Shown here: piece by piece, positions 25,992-32,619 of the stretch
Layout of the letters: every line of letters begins with the position of its first letter
How positions within the stretch are numbered: position 1 is the first letter of the stretch
Assembly: GCA_903927615.1 (NCBI GenBank)
Contig: CAIYNU010000022.1
Coordinates: 186,001 to 250,000, forward strand
Origin: an uncultured Rhodospirillales bacterium
GTDB lineage: Bacteria; Pseudomonadota; Alphaproteobacteria; Azospirillales; Azospirillaceae
Reading direction: 5' to 3'
DNA: 64,000 nt
Notes under the pieces: model-generated
The model's input: the letters and a program-made list of their open reading frames with translations, nothing else
Databases searched by the model: none
What the model was told of the DNA's origin: nothing
Position numbers and translations under genes: made by a program

Positions 25992-26114
25992 TGTTGTGAA
26001 CGAGACGCTTCGTTCCTGACGATCGTGTCGAGGGCACGACACAACCCATTGAACAGGCAAGTGTTCCGGCCCAACGGGGTCGGAATGGTCCGTTGGAGTC
26101 GGAACACTAGCGAC
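25984..26114. repeat. Dispersed inverted-repeat element, copy 2 (MITE-like)
   Basis: A 131-base non-coding element with perfect 12-base terminal inverted repeats: GTCGCTAGTGTT (25984-25995) and AACACTAGCGAC (26103-26114). Inside are two potential hairpins: GTGTTGTG with CACGACAC, and GTGTTCCG (26061-26068) with CGGAACAC (26100-26107). It is homologous to copy 1 at 17068-17188. No target-site duplication is obvious. The left end overlaps the stop codon of the glycosyltransferase gene. Confidence 0.8.
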
Positions 26115-26185
26115 GATCGCGCCTAGCCTCGCCGGGTTAGGGATACGTCATCAAGCACCTTGCTCGATTTAAAGATGATCCTGGG

Positions 26186-26425
26186 ATGAATCAGGCAATG
26201 GGCAACCGCCTAACAGGGCGATTGGGACCTGAAGTTACGGGTGCAGATACATACTTTTACGTGCATGAAGTACTTGAATACTATAACATGGCAGAAGGCA
26301 TGAACGAAGAGGCCGCACACTGGATGGCATTCGATCAAGCTGCCGTGTCACCGTTCAACGTCTACCATCCGGATGTGATTCGCCGATTTCGGGATGCTTT
26401 GAACCCTGGTTTCCGTAAATATTAG
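26186..26425 (+). CDS. Orphan toxin-tail-like small protein, probably 5'-truncated
   Basis: A 79-residue product (from the ATG at 26186) containing GPEVTGADTYFYVHEVLEYY, NEEAAHWMAFDQAAVSPFNV and YHPDVIRRFRDAL. From memory this resembles C-terminal tails of polymorphic (Rhs/contact-dependent) toxins. The frame is also open upstream and reads sensibly (HLARFKDDPGMNQAMGNRL) back to a TAG at 26138-26140, just right of the inverted-repeat element. The true start may thus have been lost and the gene may be a detached fragment. Base composition is clearly more AT-rich than neighbours, pointing to transfer. No ribosome-binding site is seen. Function is not established. Confidence 0.45.
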   Translation: MNQAMGNRLTGRLGPEVTGADTYFYVHEVLEYYNMAEGMNEEAAHWMAFDQAAVSPFNVYHPDVIRRFRDALNPGFRKY

Positions 26426-26597
26426 TTGGCAGAAAGAAACACATACTACACATTAACAATGGTAAGCGTGCAACACTTTGGATTGATGAGTATCCACCAG
26501 CCGATTTTATCGGGTTGAGAGCGGTAAGGCGGCTGGTGTTTCCGTCAACCCGGAAGGAGCCCCGTTCAGGTCGTCGCTCATGACGAGAGGGGAAGAA

Positions 26598-26894
26598 ATG
26601 TCCGTGGGACTGATCGACGAATACGCCAAGGGCGTACTCAAAGGGGTCGAGAAAGCGAACGAACTATACGGCCTTCCATCAGGAGGTATCCTACGATTTC
26701 GCTGGGCCGCTCATGGGATCTACGGCTCGTCATGGCTGATCTTCGAGAACCTGGGTGGTCTGGTCGTGCGGCTTTTGACGTTGAAGAAGGACGCGACGGA
26801 GGAAGACATGAAAGATATTTTGGATAATGACTGGAGGGTGTACAATTGCTGGCTGGCCGCCGCATTCCTTTTCGGTCGTGGTCGATCCTGGTAG
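26598..26894 (+). CDS. Small protein, candidate immunity or orphan gene
   Basis: A 98-residue protein beginning MSVGLIDEYAKGVLKGVEKA. The ATG at 26598 is preceded by AGAGGGGAAG at good spacing, better than the in-frame ATG at 26580. The centre (GSSWLIFENLGGLVVRLLTL) is amphipathic or weakly hydrophobic and is followed by an acidic stretch (KKDATEEDMKDILDND). The size, acidity and position 172 bases downstream of a toxin-tail-like gene fit an immunity protein, but I recognise no family. Composition is less GC-rich than the surrounding genes, as for its neighbour. Confidence 0.45.
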   Translation: MSVGLIDEYAKGVLKGVEKANELYGLPSGGILRFRWAAHGIYGSSWLIFENLGGLVVRLLTLKKDATEEDMKDILDNDWRVYNCWLAAAFLFGRGRSW

Positions 26895-26895
26895 T

Positions 26896-26934
26896 AAACA
26901 AAACGGTGGGTTGGATGCCTGGCGTTCAACCCAC
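26896..26934 (-). terminator. Probable rho-independent terminator on the minus strand
   Basis: Read on the minus strand, GTGGGTTG and CAACCCAC (8 bp, 13-base loop) are followed by CGTTTTGTTT. It begins immediately after the end of the 98-residue gene on the other strand and supports transcription leftward from the 26956-27123 frame. Confidence 0.5.
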
Positions 26935-26955
26935 AGCCACCGTCCAAGCACCCTT

Positions 26956-27123
26956 TTAACATACCCCACCCACCATCTGCTCTAACCAGAGCTTTCTTCT
27001 TCGATAACGGACAACCAATCGATAGTACGCAATTACTAATCTAAGATTGCGCCATCGTGTCCATGCAGGCATACTTTCCTCTGGATCTATGGCCGGACTG
27101 GTGGCATGATCGGGGCGTCTCAC
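26956..27123 (-). CDS. Possible small basic protein
   Basis: A GTG-started frame of 55 residues with GAGGAGG six bases upstream. The product is basic, with the helical stretch WRNLRLVIAYYRLVVRYRRR near its C-terminus, perhaps membrane-associated. A T-tailed hairpin lies 22 bases beyond the stop. These two signals are the only support; no homologue is recognised. Confidence 0.35.
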   Translation of the reverse strand: MRRPDHATSPAIDPEESMPAWTRWRNLRLVIAYYRLVVRYRRRKLWLEQMVGGVC

Positions 27124-27327
27124 AGGCATCCTCCTCACGGAACCGTCTGGAACGGGGGCAACCCGACTTCGACAACGGTTCGCCGGCTTCCGGCGGAGCT
27201 GGCTCGTCTTCGTCATCGGTTTCGTAGGGCACGATCACGTCGGCGTTGGCCGGTTCAGGTGCCGTGTTCGCGGGCCTTCCAATCAGGACACTAGCCGCGC
27301 CCGGCATCCCGGGTTACACTGCACACC
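27124..27327. other. Intergenic region between the small-protein cluster and the SDR gene
   Basis: About 200 bases with a minus-strand acidic/proline-rich open frame (ADVIVPYETDDEDEPAPPEA) that has no ribosome-binding site and runs out of frame with the small protein downstream. It may be the decayed 5' part of that gene. No promoter is clear. Confidence 0.3.
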
Positions 27328-28065
27328 ATGCCGCACCGTCCCACCGTCATCCTGACCGGCGCCAGCCGGGGTATCGGCCACGCCACCGTCAAGCGTTTCA
27401 GCGACGAGGGCTGGCGCGTGATCTCCTGTTCCCGGGACGACGTTCCGGGGGAGTGTCGGCGTGATACCAATTGGACCCACCACATCTCGGCTGATCTCGG
27501 CAGCATCGACAGTCGGGCCGCCTTTATCGCCGAAGCCAATCATCTGCTGAATGGTGGACCGCTCCAGGCGCTGGTCAACAATGCCGGAGTCTCGCCCAAA
27601 ACACCGTTCAAGGAACGGTTGGGGTGCCTCAACGGCGACATCGCCGACTGGCGGATGGTGTTCGAACTCAATTTTTTCGCGCCGCTGGTGCTGGCGCGCG
27701 GTTTTGCCGCTCCCCTGGCCAAAGCCAAGGGCGCCATCGTCAACATTACGTCCATCGCCGGCCATTCGGTACACCCGTTTGCCGGATCGGCGTACAGCAC
27801 CTCCAAAGCGGCGCTGTCCGGCCTGACCCGCGAGATGGCGGTGGAATTTGCTCAGATGGGTGTGCGCGTCAATGCCGTCGCCCCCGGCGAAATCGAGACC
27901 GCCATGCTGTCGCCCGAAACCGAGGTGTTGATCCCACGCATCCCGCTGCACCGGTTGGGAAGCCCCGACGACGTGGCATCCATCGTCTATCGGTTGTGTA
28001 CTGCCGAAATGGATTACATCACGGGCTCCGAGATCTTCGTGACCGGTGGGCAACATCTGCTTTAG
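27328..28065 (+). CDS. SDR-family NAD(P)-dependent oxidoreductase
   Basis: A 245-residue classical short-chain dehydrogenase/reductase. The cofactor motif is LTGASRGIGHATVKRF (TGxxxGIG), NNAG is in ALVNNAGVSP, the catalytic serine is in IVNITSIAGHS, YxxxK is in AGSAYSTSKAALSGL, and the structural motif GEIETAM follows. The C-terminus TGSEIFVTGGQHLL is typical. Substrate is unknown; FabG-like reductases and sugar or steroid dehydrogenases share these features. A bacteriohemerythrin gene follows 107 bases downstream on the same strand. Confidence 0.93.
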   Translation: MPHRPTVILTGASRGIGHATVKRFSDEGWRVISCSRDDVPGECRRDTNWTHHISADLGSIDSRAAFIAEANHLLNGGPLQALVNNAGVSPKTPFKERLGCLNGDIADWRMVFELNFFAPLVLARGFAAPLAKAKGAIVNITSIAGHSVHPFAGSAYSTSKAALSGLTREMAVEFAQMGVRVNAVAPGEIETAMLSPETEVLIPRIPLHRLGSPDDVASIVYRLCTAEMDYITGSEIFVTGGQHLL

Positions 28066-28172
28066 CTGTATGAACAACCAGTCCTGCCCACTTCAACCCG
28101 TCGCCATTCCAGCCAGGGGCCCCGCTTGCCGGAATGGGCTTCCAACAGCACTCAGGCACAAGGAACAGGTCA

Positions 28173-28583
28173 ATGTCCCTCATGGAATGGAACGAACGCT
28201 TGAGCGTCGGCGTCGCCCGATTTGACGATGAACACAAAAAGCTGGTGTTGTTAATCAACGCGCTGTTTGATGCCGTGCAAGCCGGTCGCGGTCGCGAAGC
28301 CCTGGGCCGGACGCTGGACGAGCTGGTGGCCTATACCAAAAATCACTTCGTCAACGAGGAAGCCGCGCTGTCGCGGCTGGGCTACCCGGACCTGGACAAT
28401 CACCGCAAAGAACATGAGTCGCTGACCCGTCAGGTCATCGACATTCAGCAAAAGTACCATGCCGGAGCCTCCGCCATGCTCAGCATGGAGGTTATGAGCT
28501 TCCTCAAGGCTTGGCTGGTCAAGCATATCCAGGGTTCCGACCAGAAGTACGGCCCGTTCCTGAACGACAAAGGGCTGCGCTGA
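28173..28583 (+). CDS. Bacteriohemerythrin
   Basis: A 136-residue di-iron oxygen-binding protein. MEWNERLSVGVARFDDEHKK carries the first histidine ligand. HFVNEEAALSRLGYPDLDNH contains the HxxxE pair, HRKEHESL the next histidines, and WLVKHIQGSDQKY the final H-x4-D pair, so all ligands of the family are present. The ATG at 28173 follows AAGGAACAGG. It is a paralogue of the protein at 3830-4273 with clearly different sequence. Possible roles are oxygen storage or delivery to microaerobic enzymes. Confidence 0.95.
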   Translation: MSLMEWNERLSVGVARFDDEHKKLVLLINALFDAVQAGRGREALGRTLDELVAYTKNHFVNEEAALSRLGYPDLDNHRKEHESLTRQVIDIQQKYHAGASAMLSMEVMSFLKAWLVKHIQGSDQKYGPFLNDKGLR

Positions 28584-28631
28584 TCCCGCCCCTGCCCCCC
28601 TCGGTCTCGCTCCCGCCCGGAAAGCTCCGAC

Positions 28632-29819
28632 ATGACGGATGCCCAGCCTGAAACCATCCTGACCCATGCCGGCACGACGCCGTTCAATCACCACGGCATC
28701 GTCAATCCACCCGTCTACCACGCCTCGACCGTCCTGTTTCCCAGCGTCGCGGCGCTGGAAGCGGCCGACGCCGCGCCCTTCGACATCATTAATTACGGTC
28801 GCATCGGGACCCCCACTTCCCAGGCGCTGGAAGGAGCTGTGGCGACCCTCGAGGGTGGTTTCAAGGCGGTAACCGCGGCTTCGGGGCTGGCGGCCATCGC
28901 CACCGCGCTGATGGCCTTCACCCAGGCCGGCGACCACGTCCTGGTCACCGACAGCGCCTACGGTCCGACCCGACGGTTCTGCTCCGAGGTGCTGGGCCGA
29001 TTCGGCGTTGCGGTGGACTATTACGATCCCTTGATCGGCGCCGACATCGCCGCCCTGATCCGCCCCGAAACACGGGTGGTTTATTTGGAAGCTCCCGGGT
29101 CCCTCACCTTCGAGGTTCAGGATGTGCCGGCCATCGCCGCGGCGGCCAAGGCCGCCGGCGCCCAGGTGCTGATGGACAACACCTGGGCGACGCCACTCTA
29201 TTTCCGGCCCTTCGACCACGGCGTCGATGTCTCGATCCACGCCGCGACCAAATACATTGTCGGCCATTCCGACGCCATGCTCGGCCTGATGGTTTGCGCC
29301 GAAGCGGCCTACGAGCCGGTCAAGCGCAGCGCCGTCCGTTTCGGGACCTGTGCCGGACCCGACGATCTGTATCTTGGCTTGCGCGGCCTGCGCACGCTGG
29401 CGGTGCGGCTGAAGCGCCACGGCCAGGCGGCGCTGGCGCTTGCCGATTGGCTCGCCCGACAGCCCGAGGTCGATCGCGTGCTCTACCCCGCCTGCCCCGA
29501 TGATCCCGGCCATGCCTTGTGGCGCCGTGACTTCACCGGCGCGAGCGGCCTGTTCTCGGTTCAACTCCACCCCTGCCCCAAGCCCGCGGTGGCGGCCCTG
29601 CTCGATCACCTGGAATTGTTTGGACTCGGCTATAGTTGGGGCGGTTTCGAAAGCTTGGCCTTGCCCGTTTACCCGCGCAAGCTCCGCACCGCCACCCGCT
29701 GGGATCACCCTGGTCCGTTGGTCCGCTTTCATGCCGGACTTGAAGACATCGACGACCTGATTGCCGATCTCGACCGTGGGTTCGGCCGGTTGCGGGCGGC
29801 GATGGCCGCACCAGACTGA
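28632..29819 (+). CDS. metC: Cystathionine beta-lyase
   Basis: A PLP-dependent enzyme that cleaves cystathionine to homocysteine, ammonia and pyruvate in methionine synthesis. The 395 residues belong to the Cys/Met-metabolism PLP family: [40 protein letters not shown], the PLP-lysine motif [18 protein letters not shown], and the substrate-binding end [29 protein letters not shown] and HDLWxxR-like features are typical of MetC rather than gamma-synthases. The next gene, hisI, starts 43 bases downstream. Other family members such as cystathionine gamma-lyase are a less likely alternative. Confidence 0.92.
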   Translation: MTDAQPETILTHAGTTPFNHHGIVNPPVYHASTVLFPSVAALEAADAAPFDIINYGRIGTPTSQALEGAVATLEGGFKAVTAASGLAAIATALMAFTQAGDHVLVTDSAYGPTRRFCSEVLGRFGVAVDYYDPLIGADIAALIRPETRVVYLEAPGSLTFEVQDVPAIAAAAKAAGAQVLMDNTWATPLYFRPFDHGVDVSIHAATKYIVGHSDAMLGLMVCAEAAYEPVKRSAVRFGTCAGPDDLYLGLRGLRTLAVRLKRHGQAALALADWLARQPEVDRVLYPACPDDPGHALWRRDFTGASGLFSVQLHPCPKPAVAALLDHLELFGLGYSWGGFESLALPVYPRKLRTATRWDHPGPLVRFHAGLEDIDDLIADLDRGFGRLRAAMAAPD

Positions 29820-29862
29820 TCCTCATCGCCAGACTGACCCTCTTCGAATGACCGGAGCCCCC

Positions 29863-30279
29863 ATGTCCGCCCCTGCCCTCAAACCCGACCTTGCGCCGTT
29901 GCTGGCCACGGTCCGCTTCAATGACGACGGACTGGTGCCGGCGATCGCTCAACGGGCCGGAACCGGCGAAGTGCTGATGATGGCCTGGATGAACCGCGAC
30001 GCCCTGGTGGAAACCGTCACCACCGGCCGGGTCTGCTATTGGTCACGATCCCGACAGGCGCTCTGGCGAAAAGGCGAAACCTCGGGTCAGTGCCAACACC
30101 TTAAGGAGTTGCGGGTCGACTGCGACGGCGATACCCTGCTGGTGGTGGTCGACCAGGACGGTGTCGCCTGTCACACCGGACGCAGGTCCTGCTTCTATCG
30201 GAGCTGGGGCGACGACGGCTTCGCCACCATCCTCGATGTTGAAACCACCCCGGAACATCTCTATGGATCACACGGGTAA
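29863..30279 (+). CDS. hisI: Phosphoribosyl-AMP cyclohydrolase
   Basis: Opens the adenine ring of phosphoribosyl-AMP in the third step of histidine synthesis; a Zn2+/Mg2+ enzyme. The 138-residue single-domain form is without the HisE pyrophosphohydrolase domain, as usual in Alphaproteobacteria. Blocks: [39 protein letters not shown], and [20 protein letters not shown] followed by [10 protein letters not shown], which hold the metal-binding aspartates and cysteines. The ATG at 29863 has GGAG six bases upstream; an ATG 15 bases earlier is possible. It is not near other his genes. Confidence 0.96.
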   Translation: MSAPALKPDLAPLLATVRFNDDGLVPAIAQRAGTGEVLMMAWMNRDALVETVTTGRVCYWSRSRQALWRKGETSGQCQHLKELRVDCDGDTLLVVVDQDGVACHTGRRSCFYRSWGDDGFATILDVETTPEHLYGSHG

Positions 30280-30299
30280 CCGGCCAGGTCCTGTTGTCC

Positions 30300-31175
30300 A
30301 TGCATTACGATATCACCCTCCGCTCTCTTTTTCTGCTCGGCGTCCCGGCGCTCCTAGGCATGATCGCCGGGATACCGGCGGTCCGGGTGCTGCCCGGCGA
30401 ATTCCCAACGGCCCGGGAGCGTCGCGCTGATGTGGTTGTCGGATTGGCCGACGGACGTTTGCTCCATCTGGAACTCCAAACCGGCGCCGATCTGACCATG
30501 CCATGGCGGATGTTGGAATATTACATCCTAATCACCACCGCCAATGGCTACGCCGAACTGCTCCAGGTCGTTCTTCACGTCGGAAGCGGGCCTGCGCCGA
30601 CCACCGGCGGTTTGGTCCGTCCCGGCCTCTCGTTCCAGTATCAGGTGATCGACATCCGGAACCTGGATCCGGCACCGCTGCTGGCCAGCTCTGCGCCTGC
30701 CGACACGGTTCTGGCCTTTCTGGCCAGGTGCGACGATATTGGCAAGCGGGCACGGGAGATTCTGGCTAAACTGGCAACGCTGCCTGAGCCGACGCGGCGG
30801 GATGCCATCGCCCAGTTGCTGATCCTGAGCGGCCTGCGCGGTGCAACCTCAGTGGTCTTGACGGAGATCAAAGCGATGCCGATTCGGATCGAGATCGAGG
30901 AAAACCCTTTTCTACGTGACCTCGTTCTTCGGGGCGAAGCTCGGGGCGAGGCTCGGGGCGAAGCTCGGGGCGAAGCTCGGGGCGAAGCTCGGGGAAAGGC
31001 GGAAGGCAAGATGGAGTCGCTCCTTCGGTTAACCGAGCGGCGTTTCGGGCCATTAGCCCGGGAAGAGCGTGAGCGCATCCGGTCCGCGGATCCACAGACC
31101 CTCGAGATGTGGTTTGACCGGGCAATCGACGCTCCGGAACTGGCGATGGTGTTCGACGACCCGCTCACGCACTGA
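30300..31175 (+). CDS. Rpn-family PD-(D/E)XK nuclease (recombination-promoting type)
   Basis: A 291-residue member of the Rpn/PDDEXK transposase-like family, seen in many copies in bacterial genomes and shown for some members to be DNA endonucleases that promote recA-independent recombination. The nuclease core is RRADVVVGLADGRLLHLELQ (Asp, then E-x-Q) after the N-terminal YDITLRSLFLLGVPALL. A segment of five GEAR repeats (from 30931) precedes the C-terminal helical domain (ESLLRLTERRFGPLAREERE) of DUF4351 type. The ATG at 30300 was chosen over a TTG six bases earlier. It lies 20 bases after hisI without obvious linkage. Confidence 0.85.
   Translation: MHYDITLRSLFLLGVPALLGMIAGIPAVRVLPGEFPTARERRADVVVGLADGRLLHLELQTGADLTMPWRMLEYYILITTANGYAELLQVVLHVGSGPAPTTGGLVRPGLSFQYQVIDIRNLDPAPLLASSAPADTVLAFLARCDDIGKRAREILAKLATLPEPTRRDAIAQLLILSGLRGATSVVLTEIKAMPIRIEIEENPFLRDLVLRGEARGEARGEARGEARGEARGKAEGKMESLLRLTERRFGPLAREERERIRSADPQTLEMWFDRAIDAPELAMVFDDPLTH
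30931..30990 (+). repeat. Five tandem 12-base repeats inside the Rpn gene
   Basis: GGGGCGAAGCTC repeated five times (one copy has A to G), encoding a GEAR repeat in the protein linker. Copy number is in multiples of three bases, so slippage would change linker length without loss of frame. Repeats of this sort are common in the family. Confidence 0.85.
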
Positions 31176-31187
31176 CGTCGATCATCT

Positions 31188-31772
31188 TTACGGCCATGAA
31201 GACGCTGCCAGCCGCAGCAACTGCGCCAGAATCGCGTCCGGAGCCAGAACCAGATCGACGACACCCGCCGTGATCGCACTACGAGGCATGACTTCCGCGA
31301 ACGCTGTCTCGGGCGATTGGGCGATGGTCAGCCCGCCCTCGGCTTTGATGACAGCCATGCCCTGACAGCCATCCTCGTTGGCACCCGTCAACAGCACGCC
31401 GATCAGGCGGCCGGCGAATGCTTCGGCGGCACTCTCGAACAGAACGTCAATGGACGGGCGAACATTGCAGACCTTGGCGTCAACACTAAGCGCAAAAGTC
31501 TTATCTTTTTCGACCAGCAGGTGATATCCGGCTGGTGCAATATAGATGACGCCAGGCATGATCGGCGCCTTGTCTTGGGCATCGATGACGGCCAGGCGGC
31601 AATAACGGCTCAGCAGATCGGCCAGCAGGCCGCCTGAATCGGCGGTGGTATGCGAAACAACGATCACCGGCCAGGGAAGTTCGGCCCGCAATTCCGGTAG
31701 AATTACGCGCAGAATTTCCAGGCCGCCGGCCGAACAGCCCATTACAACGGCCTCATACCGCAGCCTACTCAT
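31188..31772 (-). CDS. cheB: CheB-type methylesterase domain, stand-alone
   Basis: A glutamate methylesterase acting on methyl-accepting sensors. The 194 residues contain only the catalytic domain: the serine in VVMGCSAGGLEIL, the histidine in VIVVSHTTADSGG, and the aspartate in LLTGANEDGCQGM, as in CheB (SAGG, H-, GMGxDG). A receiver domain is missing, so it is not regulated by CheA phosphorylation in the usual way. The ATG at 31772 overlaps the stop of the cheR remnant by four bases (ATGA). With the hybrid kinases upstream it forms a methylation-linked signalling module rather than a classical che operon. Confidence 0.87.
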   Translation of the reverse strand: MSRLRYEAVVMGCSAGGLEILRVILPELRAELPWPVIVVSHTTADSGGLLADLLSRYCRLAVIDAQDKAPIMPGVIYIAPAGYHLLVEKDKTFALSVDAKVCNVRPSIDVLFESAAEAFAGRLIGVLLTGANEDGCQGMAVIKAEGGLTIAQSPETAFAEVMPRSAITAGVVDLVLAPDAILAQLLRLAASSWP

Positions 31773-32610
31773 GACGCGCCTGTGCTGATCAGAGTCTTCC
31801 GGTACAGTCGAAGGTCAGCATCGATGGCACCAAAATCCTCGACGATATCCGAGAATTGCAAACTTTCCCGGCTGCCCAGACACAGAAATCCTTGGCGCAC
31901 CAAGCTATCGCGAAACAACCGCAACACCCGATTCTGCAACAACCGATCAAAATAGATCAACACGTTCCGGCAAATGATCATATTAACTTCACAGAACATA
32001 CCGTCCGAGGCCAGGTTATGGCGGGCAAAAATCATATTCTCCCTAAGCGAACGATCCATGCTGGCATGACCGTAAGCTGCGTGATAATAATCAGAAAGCG
32101 AGTGTCGACCGCCTGCCTTGAGGTAATTGACCGAGAAATCTTTGAGATTACGAAGCGAAAAAACACCTTCTTCGGCCCTGGCCAGTGCGACATCATTAAT
32201 ATCTGTGGCATAGATGCGAGTGCGGTCGTAAAGCCCCTCCTCTTTAAGCAGGATGGCCAGCGAATAGACTTCTTCTCCCGTCGCGCAACCGGCCTGCCAA
32301 ATATTGATCCGGGGATAGGAGGCCAGAACCGGTAATACCTGGGTCCGCAGAGCCAGAAATATCGCGGGATCCCTGAACATTTCGGTCACCGGTACCGAAA
32401 GTTTGGGATGACCTTATCGATAAACTCAGGACTATGAAGCAACGGCGGTATCAGGTCGGAAACACGGCCCAAACCGAGCCCAATAGCCAGATCCTTGACC
32501 CGGCGTTTCAGTGACGCCCGCGCGTAGTTGCGGAAGTCATAGCCGTGCCGACGATAGAGAGCTTCGATAAAAAGTTCGACCCCGATATCGTCGATTTCAC
32601 TGTCCTTCAT
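31769..32610 (-). pseudogene. cheR: CheR methyltransferase interrupted by one-base frameshift
   Basis: Two adjoining frames together make a normal CheR. From the ATG at 32610 (nine bases after the kinase stop) comes the N-terminal domain with LFIEALYRRHGYDFRNYARA and ending SPEFIDKVIPNF. The other frame has SVPVTEMFRDPAIFLALR, then the SAM motif NIWQAGCATGEEVYSLAILL, DINDVALARAEEGVF and MIICRNVLIYFDR. The change of frame is at the AACTTTCG sequence (about 32398-32401); one additional T would restore a 280-residue protein. It is otherwise intact, so a recent mutation, a sequencing error or recoding must be considered. Confidence 0.85.
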
Positions 32611-32619
32611 GGGCTTTGC

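Noticed and set aside
26427-26580. Open frame reading GKRATLWIDEYPPADFIGLR between the two small genes
   Set aside because: It has no start codon with a ribosome-binding site, and it is bounded by stops. It could be decayed coding sequence, but this cannot be supported.
28251-29732. Open frame of about 490 codons on the minus strand over metC and the bacteriohemerythrin
   Set aside because: It is antisense to two well-supported genes and has no recognisable domain.
30931-30990. CRISPR-like array
   Set aside because: Direct 12-base repeats without spacers, inside an open reading frame.
32386-32410. Programmed -1 frameshift in cheR
   Set aside because: The sequence AACTTTCG does not fit the X-XXY-YYZ slippery pattern and CheR is not known to need recoding. 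A simple one-base deletion or an error is more likely, though not proven.
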